This document shows, piece by piece, positions 43,874 to 53,484 of a stretch of DNA of 64,000 nucleotides. Position 1 is the first letter of the stretch. The number at the start of each line of letters is the position of its first letter. A model generated the notes under the pieces. The model did no database searches and had not been told where the DNA came from. It saw nothing but the letters and a program-made list of their open reading frames with translations. The position numbers were made by a program, and so were the translations under genes. The stretch spans positions 930,001 through 994,000 of the forward strand of contig NZ_QHHQ01000002.1 in the NCBI RefSeq assembly GCF_003258595.1, in the 5' to 3' direction. The stretch comes from Acuticoccus sediminis (GTDB lineage Bacteria > Pseudomonadota > Alphaproteobacteria > Rhizobiales > Amorphaceae).

Positions 43874-46485
43874 GCTGTCACTTTCGCAGCGACGGGCAGG
43901 GTGAAGATGACGGTGGCGCCCTGGGGGGCGTTCGCTTCCGCCCAAAGCCTGCCGCCGTGGGCCTCGACGATCGAGCGGCAGATCGCCAGCCCCATACCCA
44001 TGCCCTTGTCCTTCGTCGAATAGAACGGCTCGAAGATCTTCTCCGGCGAGGTGATGCCGCCGCCGCGGTCGGACACCTCGATGCGGATGGCGTCGTTCGT
44101 CTGCCGCGCGGCGATGCGGATGGAACGCTCGCCCTGGACGGCATCCATGGCGTCCATCCCGTTGCGGATGAGGTTGACCAGCACTTGCTGGATCTGGATG
44201 CGGTCGACGTTCGCGGCGGGAATATCCGAGGCGATGTCGACGATGAGCCGGGTGCAGCGCCGCGTCGCCTCCTCCGCCATCAGCCCCCGCGCCTCATCGA
44301 TGATGGCGGTGAGCGCCACGCTGTCCCTTGTGTCGGACGACGGCCTGAAGAGGGCGCGGATACGGCCCACCACGTCGGCCGCGGAATTGGCGTCGCGGAC
44401 GATGCGGTCGGCCGTCGTCTTCGCGCGCTCGAGGTTCGGCGGCTCGGCGGACAGCCAGCGGTGGCAGGCGTGGGAATTGGCGACGACGGCCGCCAGCGGC
44501 TGGTTCACCTCATGGGCGATCGATGCGGAGAGCTCGGCAAGGCTCGCCGCCTGGCTGGCCCGGGCGAGCCGCTCGTGCGCGAGGCGAAGCTCTTCACCCG
44601 CCCGCACCTCCCCGTCGATGTCGAGGCAGATGACGTTCCATTGCACGATGGCGCCGTCCCCGTCGCGCATCGGCGCGGCGCGCGTTTCGACCCAGCGATA
44701 TTCGCCGTCGTAGCGACGCAGGCGATGCTTGCGCATGTAGGGGGCACCGGTCTCGAGCGAGCGGGCGTAGTCCTCTTTCACCGCTGCGCGGTCGTCGGGA
44801 TGGATCGCGGCGTCGAGTGTCTGGTCGAGCCGGGACCTGCCGGCCTCGTCGAGCGCCTCGAGGCCGAAGCCGAGGTAGCTGCGGAGCCGCTCGCTGCGGT
44901 AGACCGGCTCCCCGGCCGGGTCGGCGCACACGATCATCGCCGGCAGCGTCTCGACCAGCTGCCAGAGGAAGCGCTCACGCTCGCGCAGCGTTTCCTCGAT
45001 CCGCAGCTGATCGTCGATATCGTGGCAGAGGCCGTACCAGTGCATGATCGCGCCGTGCTCGTCCCGCAAGGGTTCGGCCCGCACCGACATCCAGCGGTAG
45101 ACGCCATCGATGCGCCGCAGGCGATGGGTGAGCGAAAAGCCCTCGCCGGTCGCAAGGGAGTGATCGAGCGTCGCCTTGACGCGCGCCAGGTCGTCCGGAT
45201 GCACGTGCGCGGCGACCGACGCGGTGAGCCCGGCCCGTCCCGGAAGGTCGAACTCGTCGACCTGTGTTCCGAAGTATTCGACCATGCGCCGGCTGAAGAA
45301 GACCGGTTTTCCGTCGGGATTGAGGCGCCAGAGGAGCCCGGGGACCATGTCCACCAATGTCGACAGTTCCCGTTCCCGGTCCCGGGCCTCGTCCTGGGCG
45401 CGCACCTGATCGTCGATGTCGACGCACAGCCCATACCACTGGACGATGCGGCCGCCTTCGTCCCTCAGGGGCTCCGCGCGGCTCGACATCCAGCGGTAGG
45501 CCCCGTCCGCCCGGCGGAGGCGATAACGCAGCGCGAAGCTCTCGCCGGCGAGGAGGGACCAGCCGAGGGTGTGGCGGAACGCGGTCCGGTCGTCCGGATG
45601 GACCCCGTCCGCCAGGTCGTCGAGCCGTCCCAGTCCGGAGGAGGTCAGGCGTCCGACGTCGAAACCGAGGAAGTCGACCATGCGGCGGTTGAAGAAGATC
45701 GGCCGACCGTCGGGCGCGAGGCGCCACAGGTGGCTCGGGACAAGGTCGACGAGTTGCGAGAGCTCCCGCTCGCGTTGGACGAGCGCCGCTTCGGCCTGCT
45801 TCTGCTCGTCGATGTCCATCGTCGTGCCGTGCCAGCCGACGATGCGACCGTCACGATCGCGCTCGGCCCGCCCCGCATTGCGGAACCACCTGTAGACACC
45901 GTCGCGGCGCAGGATGCGATGTTCGGTGTCGTACGGCTCGCCCGTCGCGAGGGAACGCCGCCAGGCCGCGATCACGCGGGCATAGTCGTCGGCGTGGACG
46001 ACGCGGCGCCAGCCGAACTCGTCCGAATCCGGCAGTGGCTCGAGGTCCTCGGCGGGTGAACCGAGGTACTCCAGCGTGTTTGGGCTGACGTAGGTGAAGC
46101 GGCCGTCCGGATCGGCCGACCATGCGTGGGCGGGCATCGCCTCGATGATCCGGGTCGCGTGCCCGGACCGCGCGTCCGGACGTCCGGCCCCGCCGGCCGC
46201 GGCCGTCGCGCCGACCGAGAAGGCCAACGCGCAGTACGCGGCCCAGTGCAGCGCGATATCGCCGGTGCCATCGGGTGCGAGGCCGGCCGTCACGGCGAGG
46301 AGGCCGGCTGCAGCCGCGAGGACGCCGTTCACGACGCCTGCGGCCGCGCCGCTCATGTAGAGGAATGCGGCGGACAGCGGGGCGAGGAGGCCGACCGGGG
46401 TTCCGGTGACCTGGGAGGCGGCAAGGCCGACGAGGACCGCGACGAGCACGAGCGTTTCGCGCTGGTAGTGAATGACGGCTCGCAT
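43870..46485 (-). CDS. membrane four-PAS sensor histidine kinase
   Basis: An 871-residue kinase. Residues 1-95 hold three or four membrane helices. Four PAS domains with PAC motifs start near residues 112, 243, 373 and 508; the last three open with nearly identical (L/W)xxLVD(L/M)VPxxLWRLxPDG. Each ends in a WYGLCxDID-like PAC. The HisKA core SIAHEVNQPLAAVVANSHAC has phosphoacceptor His658, and the ATPase has DRGGGI, FYSTKDKGMGMGLAICRSI. This kinase core is of the FixL/DctB-like group. AGGAG nine bases before the ATG at 46485 fixes the start. No haem-binding residue was confirmed. It heads the operon of three response regulators. Confidence 0.9.
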   Translation of the reverse strand: MRAVIHYQRETLVLVAVLVGLAASQVTGTPVGLLAPLSAAFLYMSGAAAGVVNGVLAAAAGLLAVTAGLAPDGTGDIALHWAAYCALAFSVGATAAAGGAGRPDARSGHATRIIEAMPAHAWSADPDGRFTYVSPNTLEYLGSPAEDLEPLPDSDEFGWRRVVHADDYARVIAAWRRSLATGEPYDTEHRILRRDGVYRWFRNAGRAERDRDGRIVGWHGTTMDIDEQKQAEAALVQRERELSQLVDLVPSHLWRLAPDGRPIFFNRRMVDFLGFDVGRLTSSGLGRLDDLADGVHPDDRTAFRHTLGWSLLAGESFALRYRLRRADGAYRWMSSRAEPLRDEGGRIVQWYGLCVDIDDQVRAQDEARDRERELSTLVDMVPGLLWRLNPDGKPVFFSRRMVEYFGTQVDEFDLPGRAGLTASVAAHVHPDDLARVKATLDHSLATGEGFSLTHRLRRIDGVYRWMSVRAEPLRDEHGAIMHWYGLCHDIDDQLRIEETLRERERFLWQLVETLPAMIVCADPAGEPVYRSERLRSYLGFGLEALDEAGRSRLDQTLDAAIHPDDRAAVKEDYARSLETGAPYMRKHRLRRYDGEYRWVETRAAPMRDGDGAIVQWNVICLDIDGEVRAGEELRLAHERLARASQAASLAELSASIAHEVNQPLAAVVANSHACHRWLSAEPPNLERAKTTADRIVRDANSAADVVGRIRALFRPSSDTRDSVALTAIIDEARGLMAEEATRRCTRLIVDIASDIPAANVDRIQIQQVLVNLIRNGMDAMDAVQGERSIRIAARQTNDAIRIEVSDRGGGITSPEKIFEPFYSTKDKGMGMGLAICRSIVEAHGGRLWAEANAPQGATVIFTLPVAAKVTA

Positions 46486-46993
46486 GTTCAGCTGCTCCTG
46501 CCGGAAGACGCCGCGGAAACGGGCACCGCATCCCATGGCGCGGCTCCGAAGCCGGCCCGTGCCGAGTTTAGTCGCGAGCGGACGGACCCGCACCTCATGG
46601 AAATCCATGCACTCGGCCAGCCTGCCGCCGCGATGGTCGGCTGACGCCGGTCGGAACGCCGGGCCCCGGGTGCCGGGCGCGCGTCAGAGCCGCCCGAGGG
46701 CGAGCGTATCCACGACCTCGGGACAGGTTGTCCGGCAGCATCGAATGACGAGATTCCGGCCGTGGCCGGCCGTTCCGGTGACCACGTCTCACCCCTGCCG
46801 ACCCCGCCTGCGGACGCTCCAGCCCCCCGGCGGGCGATCTTCTCCGCCGGGATCGCAACGTCAACGCCGGCGACCCTCCCGCGACCGGCTTTCGCCCTGC
46901 GGCCACGACGGTCGACCGGGCCTGCCCGGAGCGGCGCTGCCGCCTCCGGCTGCCGCGCCTTTCTCAAACTCGATGCTGATGGAAAGACCCACA
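46486..46993. other. divergent intergenic region, kinase operon and SDR gene
   Basis: 508 GC-rich bases with no supported gene. It must hold the promoter of the leftward kinase operon and of the rightward SDR gene. I saw no clear palindrome or terminator. Confidence 0.4.
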
Positions 46994-47743
46994 ATGGACT
47001 TCAACGACAAGGTCGTGATCGTGACGGGCGGCAGCTCCGGGATCGGTCGTGCCGCCGCCCTCGGATTTGCCCGCCTCGGCGCCCGGGTCCTCGTGACCGG
47101 ACGGCGCCCGGAGCCGCTCCGCCACGTGACCGCGGAGCATCCCGACATTGCCGCATGCGTTGCCGACGTCGCCGAGGCCGACGACGTCGACCGCACCGTC
47201 CGAATGGCGGTCGCCGAATGGGGGCGGGTGGACGTCCTCGTGAACAACGCCGGAGCGGGCGCGATCCTGCCGCTGGCGGAGGCCACCGCCGACCGGATCA
47301 ACGCGATCCTGGCCGTCAATGTGGTGGGGCCGTCCCTCATGGCGAGAGCCGCGCTGCCTCATCTCGCGGCGACCCAGGGAGCGATCGTGAACATCTCCAG
47401 CACCTTCGGCCACAAGGCTGCCGGCGCGCTCTCGCACTATGCAGCCAGCAAGGCGGCACTGGAGCACCTGACGCGCTGCTGGGCGCTGGAGCTCGCGCCG
47501 CAGCGGGTGCGCGTCAACGCCGTCGCAGCCGGGCCGACCGACTCCGGCGCCCTGACCGGGATGATGGGGCTGTCGCCCGCCGACGCCGCCGCGATCGAGG
47601 CGGAGGAACGCGAGGCCGTCCCGCTGAAGCGCCGCGGGCGCCCGGAGGACGTCGCGCGCTGGATCGTCCACCTCGCCGATCCGGCCGCCGACTGGGTGAC
47701 GGGCCAGATCGTCACCGTCGATGGCGGTCTCGGCGTGTCCTGA
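46994..47743 (+). CDS. short-chain dehydrogenase/reductase
   Basis: A 249-residue classical SDR with TGGSSGIGRAA at the cofactor site, NNAG, catalytic Ser in NISSTFG and YAASK. The C-terminal PEDVARWIVHLADPAADWVTG followed by GQIVTVDGG is typical of FabG-like SDRs. The Arg-Arg after the Rossmann loop (TGRRPE) favours NADP. GGAAAG about nine bases upstream of the ATG at 46994 supports this start over an ATG at 46976. It is a single gene. Substrate unknown. Confidence 0.87.
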   Translation: MDFNDKVVIVTGGSSGIGRAAALGFARLGARVLVTGRRPEPLRHVTAEHPDIAACVADVAEADDVDRTVRMAVAEWGRVDVLVNNAGAGAILPLAEATADRINAILAVNVVGPSLMARAALPHLAATQGAIVNISSTFGHKAAGALSHYAASKAALEHLTRCWALELAPQRVRVNAVAAGPTDSGALTGMMGLSPADAAAIEAEEREAVPLKRRGRPEDVARWIVHLADPAADWVTGQIVTVDGGLGVS

Positions 47744-47841
47744 AACATCGGTCTGACAAGCCAGAGCGACCCGAGACGAGTGCGGGGTGGGGCGTTCCGG
47801 GCTCGGCACGGCACGCCATCACGGCCGGGACGGGACGCCTT

Positions 47842-47873
47842 CGGGCCGCATGGGCGTCCGTCCATGCGGCCCG
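47842..47873 (+). terminator. hairpin after the SDR gene
   Basis: A perfect 12-bp stem (CGGGCCGCATGG and CCATGCGGCCCG) with an 8-base loop lies about 100 bases past the SDR stop. No T tract follows, so it is only a probable terminator or RNA-stabilising element. Confidence 0.45.
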
Positions 47874-48042
47874 GGGCCGAAACGGGGCCACGCCGGTATC
47901 GCGCGCGTGCCGACGGTCATTTGCACCGCGTTTTCGGACATCACCCGTCCACAATGTAGAGCTGAATTATACTAGCGGATAAGCAGTGGAACCCGGATAA
48001 ATCGGCTTCACTTCGGGTGTCGCTACCGGATCGAGGGTTGCC

Positions 48043-48987
48043 ATGATCACCGTAGGTCTCGTTGCCGTGCCGCCGATGCAGCTCATGTCGCTCGCCGCGA
48101 TGACGGTGCTGCAGACGGCCAATACGCTGACCGATGTCCCGGCCTACGGCATCGAGCTGCTGTCCGAGACCGGGGGTCTGGTCGAGACCGCCGCCGGCTT
48201 CTGCGTGGAGACGCGGCCGATCGGTGCGGCGACGTACGACACGCTCGTGGTCGGCGCGTTCGCCGGCACCGAGTGCCGCTCGCAGGCGCTCGTCGCACAG
48301 GTCAAGCGGCTCGCCCACGATGCGCGGCGCGTGGGCTCGTTCTGCACCGGCGCCTTCATTCTCGCCGAGGTCGGTCTGCTCGACGGTCGCCGCGCGACGA
48401 CCCACTGGCGCCATCTCCCGCGGCTGGAGCGGGCCTACCCGCGGATCCGCCTGCTGCGGGACCGGCTCTATGTGAACGACGGCAGGATCTGGACAGCCGC
48501 CGGGATGACCGCGGGCATCGACATGGTGCTCGCCTTCGTGGAGGCCGATCTCGGCGAGGCGGCGGCCCGCGCGGTCGCCGAGAGGATGGTGATGGAGCGT
48601 CGCCGGCCCGGCGGCGGGACGCAGGTCTCCAACCTCCTCGCCCTGCAGCCCAAGGCCGACCGGATCGAGGCCGTGCTCGCCTACGCCAAGGCGAACCTCA
48701 AGGCGCCGCTCTCCGTGACGCAGCTCGCGGACGTGGCGCATCTCTCCCCCCGCCAGTTCAGTCGCGCCTTCTCCGCCGCGATGGGGCAGTCGCCGGCCAA
48801 GGTGGTCGAGCGGCTGAGAGTGGAGGCGGCGCACGCGATGATCATCGCCTCGCGCCATTCGCTCGACACAATCGCCGCCGAAACCGGATTTGCCGACCGC
48901 GAGCGCATGCGCCGGGCGTTCATGCGCGTCCACGGCCGGCCACCCCAGGATCTCAGACGGATATCCCGCGACCTCGCGGCTGCCTGA
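48043..48987 (+). CDS. GlxA-type AraC regulator (DJ-1/PfpI plus HTH)
   Basis: A 314-residue protein. Residues 1 to about 180 are a DJ-1/PfpI-like domain with the elbow GSFCTGAFILAEVGLLDGRR and ATTHWRHLPRLERAYP, which are signatures of the GlxA group. The C-terminus has two AraC helix-turn-helix units (LSVTQLADVAHLSPRQFSRA and LDTIAAETGFADRERMRRAF). It lies 89 bases upstream of the molybdenum hydroxylase genes on the same strand and is likely their regulator. The AT-rich 80 bases before it (TTATACT near 47968) probably hold its promoter. Confidence 0.87.
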   Translation: MITVGLVAVPPMQLMSLAAMTVLQTANTLTDVPAYGIELLSETGGLVETAAGFCVETRPIGAATYDTLVVGAFAGTECRSQALVAQVKRLAHDARRVGSFCTGAFILAEVGLLDGRRATTHWRHLPRLERAYPRIRLLRDRLYVNDGRIWTAAGMTAGIDMVLAFVEADLGEAAARAVAERMVMERRRPGGGTQVSNLLALQPKADRIEAVLAYAKANLKAPLSVTQLADVAHLSPRQFSRAFSAAMGQSPAKVVERLRVEAAHAMIIASRHSLDTIAAETGFADRERMRRAFMRVHGRPPQDLRRISRDLAAA

Positions 48988-49076
48988 GCCCGGACGTTCA
49001 GGACCGCCAGTACCCCGGTCGTTCGGCGCCACGCGCGCCGAGGCCACCGTGTGCCATACGAACAGAGGCAACCACC

Positions 49077-49526
49077 ATGTTCACCCTTAAGATCAACGGC
49101 GAGCCGCGCGAGGTCGATGTCGAGGAGGGGACCCCGCTTCTCTTCGTCCTGCGCGACACGCTCGACATGACCGGCACCAAGTACGGCTGCGGCATCGCCC
49201 AGTGCGGCGCCTGCACCGTCCTCCTAGACGGATCGGCCATGCGCTCCTGCCAGCTCCCGGTGGAGGCCGTCGGCACCTCCGAGGTCGTCACGATCGAGGC
49301 GATCGAGGCGGACGACGTCGGCAAGCGCGTCGTCGCCGCGTGGATCGAGGGACAGGTGCCGCAGTGCGGCTACTGCCAGTCCGGCCAGGTGATGGCGGCG
49401 ACCGCTCTCCTGAAGGAGACGCCCGAGCCGACGGACGACGACATCCTCTACGGCATGTCCAACATCTGCCGCTGCGGCACCTACAACGCCATCGCCGCCG
49501 CCGTGCGGCAGGCTGCGAAAGCGTGA
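49077..49526 (+). CDS. (2Fe-2S) subunit of molybdenum hydroxylase (IorA-like)
   Basis: A 149-residue small subunit of the xanthine oxidase family. The plant-type cluster uses Cys38, Cys43, Cys46 and Cys58 (GCGIAQCGACTVLLDG), and the second cluster uses Cys97, Cys100, Cys131 and Cys133 (QCGYCQSGQ and CRCGTY). It passes electrons from the molybdenum subunit encoded 11 bases downstream. GAGG before the ATG supports the start. The two-subunit layout without a FAD subunit matches isoquinoline 1-oxidoreductase-type enzymes. Confidence 0.9.
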   Translation: MFTLKINGEPREVDVEEGTPLLFVLRDTLDMTGTKYGCGIAQCGACTVLLDGSAMRSCQLPVEAVGTSEVVTIEAIEADDVGKRVVAAWIEGQVPQCGYCQSGQVMAATALLKETPEPTDDDILYGMSNICRCGTYNAIAAAVRQAAKA

Positions 49527-49537
49527 GGAGCGCTACG

Positions 49538-51754
49538 ATGCCGACCGCTTCCTTCCTCGGCCCCGTTGCGGCCGGTCTCTCCCGCCGCGGCTTCCTCGCA
49601 GGGTCCGGTGCCTTCGTCCTCGGCGCGGCGCTTCCGACCCGCGTCCTCGCGGAGGCGGCGGGCGCGGCGGACGGCGCCGCCGCCATCGCCGGCGCCCCCG
49701 GCACCAAGGTCGCCGCCTTCATCGAGATCCGCCCGGACAACACCGTCCGCCTGCTCTCCCCGTTCGTCGAGGGCGGGCAGGGGATCGCCACCGGGATGGC
49801 GCAGACCATCGGCGAGGAGCTCGACGTCGACCCCGCCCGCATCGAGGTCGAATGCGCGCCCCCGGGGCCGGATTACGCGGTCGTCAACGGCATGCGGCTG
49901 ACCGGCGGCAGCTTCTCCACCCGTTCCAGCTATCCCGTCATGCGCCGCCTGGGTGCGACGGCGCGGGACATGATGATCCGCGCCGCGGCCGCCAGGCTCG
50001 AGGTGCAGGAGGAGGAGCTTTCGACGCGCGACGGAACGGTCATCCACGAGCGATCGGGCCGGACGGTGCCGTACGGCGACGTGGCGTCCGACGCGCTGGC
50101 CCTGAAGCCGCGCGAGGACATCGCGTTGCGCGATCCCGCGACCTTCCGCTGGATCGGCAAGCCGACCCCGCGCATTGACGTTGCCGACAAGTCGCGGGGC
50201 CGGGCCAAGTACACCATCGACCTGACCGTCGACGGGATGCTTTTCGCCGCCGTCGCCCACGCGCCGCACTACGGGACTGAGCCGAAGGCGCTGAACAACG
50301 AGGCTGACGTGGCGGCGATGCCGGGCGTCCACTCCGTCCACACCCTTACGGGCGCCGTGGCGGTGACGGCGAACTCGTGGTGGCGGGCGCGTCAGGCCGT
50401 CGAGGCGCTCGACGTGACCTGGAGCGATCCCGAGCCGACCGGGATCGCGACGGTCGCCGCCGACTTCTCGTCGGACGCGATGCTGGCCACGCTGACCGCC
50501 TCGACGGCGTCGGGCGCCACCGTCGAGGCCGAGGGCGACGTCGACGCCGCCTTCGCCGCCGCAGCGAAGACGGTCGAGGCCGACTATCACGCGCCGTACC
50601 TGTCGCACGCTCAGCTCGAGCCGCCGTCCGCCATCGCCCGCTTCAACGACGACGGGACGCTCGACGTCTGGCTTCCCAACCAGATGCCCGAACTGTTCCA
50701 GAAGGTCTCGGCCGAGACGGCTGGTCTTGCGCCCGACAAGGTGCGGATCCACTCGCCGATCCTCGGCGGCTTCTTCGGCCGGCACTTCACGTACGGCTCC
50801 GGCAATCCGCTCCCGCAGGCGATCGTGCTCGCCAAGGCGACCGGCCGGCCGGTGAAGGTCGTCTGGTCGCGCGAGGAAGAGTTCAGGATGGACGCCCTGC
50901 GCCCGCTGTCGTTCACCCGCTTCAGGGCGGCCGTCGACGACAGGGGCATGCCGACCGCCATATCCACCCGCACCATCGGCGAAGGCCCGCTCGGGCGTTA
51001 CTGGGGCATGGATCCGGACCCGTCGGCCGTGGAGGGCATCACCGAGAAGCCCTACGCCGTGCCGAACCGGGCGATGGAGTACGTCAAGGTCGGCCACCCG
51101 GTGAACATCGCGTTCTGGCGCTCCGTCGGCCACTCGATGAACGACTACTTCTACGAGGGCTTTCTCGACGAGATCGCCGATGCCGGCGGCAAGGACCCGT
51201 TCGACCTGCGCCGGACTCTGCTCGAGCACAGTCCGCGGCACCTGACGCTGCTCGACGAGGTCGCGAAGATCTCAGGCGGCTGGAGGCGCGGCCCCTACGA
51301 CGTCGGCGGGACGAAGCGGGCACGTGGTATCGCGATGGCATCGCCCTTCGGCTCCGAGACCGCGACCATCGCCGAGGTGTCGATCGAGGACGGGACGACG
51401 AAGGTGCACAACGTCTGGGTCGCGTTCGACCCGGGCAGCGTCGTGAATCCCGCGATCGTCAAGGCGCAGGTCGAGTCCGCCGTGGCGCTCGGGCTGTCGC
51501 AGACGCTGGTCGAGCAGGCGGTCTACGAGAACGGCGTCCGGCGCGACGCGAACTACGATACCTATCAGGTGCTGCGGCGGGAGATGATGCCGGAGGTCCA
51601 TGTCTCCATCGTCGAGAGCGGCGCGCCGATGGGTGGTGTCGGAGAACCGGGCCTGCCCGGCGTCCCGGGGGCCGTCGTCAACGCAGTCGCGGCGCTGACC
51701 GGGACGCGCGTCCGGCATCTCCCGCTCGCCGACACGTCGCTTTCGGGCGCCTAG
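49538..51754 (+). CDS. molybdopterin-binding subunit (IorB-like aldehyde/N-heterocycle oxidoreductase)
   Basis: A 738-residue catalytic subunit. It starts with a Tat signal (SRRGFLAGSGAFVLGAAL), so the complex is likely exported folded to the periplasm together with its small subunit. Molybdopterin contacts include GGQGIATGMAQTIGEELDVD and GGFFGRHF; the probable base is Glu703 in MGGVGEPGLPG. GGAG before the ATG supports the start. It hydroxylates aldehydes or nitrogen heterocycles in known relatives. No cytochrome c gene, often found after iorB-like genes, is present. It converges on the efflux genes. Confidence 0.88.
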   Translation: MPTASFLGPVAAGLSRRGFLAGSGAFVLGAALPTRVLAEAAGAADGAAAIAGAPGTKVAAFIEIRPDNTVRLLSPFVEGGQGIATGMAQTIGEELDVDPARIEVECAPPGPDYAVVNGMRLTGGSFSTRSSYPVMRRLGATARDMMIRAAAARLEVQEEELSTRDGTVIHERSGRTVPYGDVASDALALKPREDIALRDPATFRWIGKPTPRIDVADKSRGRAKYTIDLTVDGMLFAAVAHAPHYGTEPKALNNEADVAAMPGVHSVHTLTGAVAVTANSWWRARQAVEALDVTWSDPEPTGIATVAADFSSDAMLATLTASTASGATVEAEGDVDAAFAAAAKTVEADYHAPYLSHAQLEPPSAIARFNDDGTLDVWLPNQMPELFQKVSAETAGLAPDKVRIHSPILGGFFGRHFTYGSGNPLPQAIVLAKATGRPVKVVWSREEEFRMDALRPLSFTRFRAAVDDRGMPTAISTRTIGEGPLGRYWGMDPDPSAVEGITEKPYAVPNRAMEYVKVGHPVNIAFWRSVGHSMNDYFYEGFLDEIADAGGKDPFDLRRTLLEHSPRHLTLLDEVAKISGGWRRGPYDVGGTKRARGIAMASPFGSETATIAEVSIEDGTTKVHNVWVAFDPGSVVNPAIVKAQVESAVALGLSQTLVEQAVYENGVRRDANYDTYQVLRREMMPEVHVSIVESGAPMGGVGEPGLPGVPGAVVNAVAALTGTRVRHLPLADTSLSGA

Positions 51755-51867
51755 GGACCGGACCCACGCTGATCGAACGCAAAGCCTCGCGAAGGGGACG
51801 CGGATGACGTCGCCCCTCACGGCGCCGCGCTGCCGGCGCCGGCCGACGGACATCGCCGGGACGACCT

Positions 51868-53472
51868 CTAGTGGCCCCCGCCGCCTCCGCCCGGCTGGCT
51901 CGGGCGGCGCATCAGCGGCGTCGCGAAGCTGAGGACGACGAAGAGCACCGTCAGCAGCACGAAGACGTCGGCGAAGGCCATGACGGTCGCCTGCCCCTGG
52001 ACGATCTGCTTGAGCTGGGCGAGCGCGGCGGTGCTGGCGTCCGACCCGAGGGACGAGAGGCCCGCGGTGATGGTCGCCAGCATCTCGTCCACCGGCTCGC
52101 GTCCCCACACGACGCTCTCCGACAGGCGCTCGAGGTGAAGGTCGGTGCGGTTGGAGATGACGGTGTTGATGATCGCGAGGCCGACCGCGCCGCCGAGGTT
52201 GCGGGTGACGTTGAAGAGCCCCGACGCGTTCTTCAGCGCCGCCGGCGGCATGGTGCCCAGCGAGACGTTGGTGATGGGCACCATGCACAGCATCAGCGAG
52301 ACGCCGCGCAGGATCTGCGGCCAGAGCAGCTCCCAGAAATCCCAGTCGACGGTGATCGCCGACGCCTTCCACGTGCCGAGGCCGAAGCCGAGGAAGCCGA
52401 TGGCGATCATCAGGCGCGGGTCGATCTTCGCCGACAGGCGGCCGGCGATGGGCGCGGTGACGAACATCGCGAGGCCGGAGACGAACATCGTCTCGCCGAT
52501 CATCAGCGCCGAGTAGTCGCGCACGCGGGCGAGGTAGACCGGATAAAGGTAGGTGAGGCCGTAGAGGCCGATGCCCATCGCGAATGAGAAGGCCGAGCCG
52601 GTCGCGAAATTCCTGTTGCCGAAGGCCTTGAGGTCGACCACCGGCTCGCGCGCGGTGAAGGCCCTCCAGAAGAACCCGATCGCCGACAGGGCGGAGACGA
52701 CGGCGAAGAAGGTGATGCCGGCGTCCTCGAACCAGTCCTTGCGGGTGCCTTCCTCGAGCACGTACTCGAGGCTCCCGAGGAAGCCCGCCATGAAGGCGAG
52801 CCCCGCCCAGTCGAACCGGTCGAGGAGGGCGAGGTTCGGCTCGTCGAAGTCGACCAGCGCGACGACGGCGATGGTCACGAAGATGCCCGGCACGATGTTG
52901 ATGAGGAACAGCCAGTGCCAGGAGAAGAGTTCGGTGAGGTAGCCGCCGATGGTCGGGCCGATGGTGGGCGCGAGCGTCGCGACGAGGCCGATGATGGGCG
53001 CCACCACCGGCTGCTTCTCGCGCGGGAACACCGAGTAGGCCGCCGCGAAGACCGTGGGGATCATGCCGCCGCCGATGAAGCCCTGGAGCGCGCGGTAGAC
53101 GATCATCTGCTCGATGGACGTCGCCGTCGCGCACATGAAGCTCATCACCGTGAACCCGGCGCAGGAGGCCGCGAAGAGCCAGCGCGTGGAGAGCGCACGC
53201 GACAGGAAGCCCGACAGCGGGATCATCACCACCTCGGCGATGAGGTAGGCGGTCTGCACCCATGAGATCTCGTCCGCCGACGCGGACAGTCCGGCCTGGA
53301 TCTCCGAGAGCGAGGCGGAGACGATCTGGATGTCGAGGATCGCCATGAACATCCCGAACACCATCGCGATGAAGGCGAACATCCGCCGGCCCTCGACGCC
53401 GGCCACCGGCGCCGCGGGCGCAGCGGGGGAGGGGGCGCTGGGTCCGCCTCTCACGGCCGTCGTGGTGCTCAT
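51868..53472 (-). CDS. EmrB-like MFS multidrug exporter (DHA2)
   Basis: A 534-residue transporter with fourteen predicted membrane segments. Family marks are FGMFMAILDIQIVSASLSEI in the first helix, ISWVQTAYLIAEVVMIPLSG and the motif C-like stretch IIGLVATLAPTIGPTIGGYL. The last residues are glycine-rich. Together with the EmrA-like gene twelve bases upstream it would form a proton-driven export complex spanning to an outer-membrane TolC. No TolC gene is in view. The unit is divergent from a TetR gene. Substrate unknown. Confidence 0.88.
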   Translation of the reverse strand: MSTTTAVRGGPSAPSPAAPAAPVAGVEGRRMFAFIAMVFGMFMAILDIQIVSASLSEIQAGLSASADEISWVQTAYLIAEVVMIPLSGFLSRALSTRWLFAASCAGFTVMSFMCATATSIEQMIVYRALQGFIGGGMIPTVFAAAYSVFPREKQPVVAPIIGLVATLAPTIGPTIGGYLTELFSWHWLFLINIVPGIFVTIAVVALVDFDEPNLALLDRFDWAGLAFMAGFLGSLEYVLEEGTRKDWFEDAGITFFAVVSALSAIGFFWRAFTAREPVVDLKAFGNRNFATGSAFSFAMGIGLYGLTYLYPVYLARVRDYSALMIGETMFVSGLAMFVTAPIAGRLSAKIDPRLMIAIGFLGFGLGTWKASAITVDWDFWELLWPQILRGVSLMLCMVPITNVSLGTMPPAALKNASGLFNVTRNLGGAVGLAIINTVISNRTDLHLERLSESVVWGREPVDEMLATITAGLSSLGSDASTAALAQLKQIVQGQATVMAFADVFVLLTVLFVVLSFATPLMRRPSQPGGGGGGH

Positions 53473-53484
53473 GGCGTTGTCGCC

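Noticed and set aside
47966-47971. Perfect TATAAT on the minus strand upstream of the GlxA-type gene
   Set aside because: No leftward gene begins nearby and no -35 match stands at the right spacing; likely chance in an AT-rich patch.
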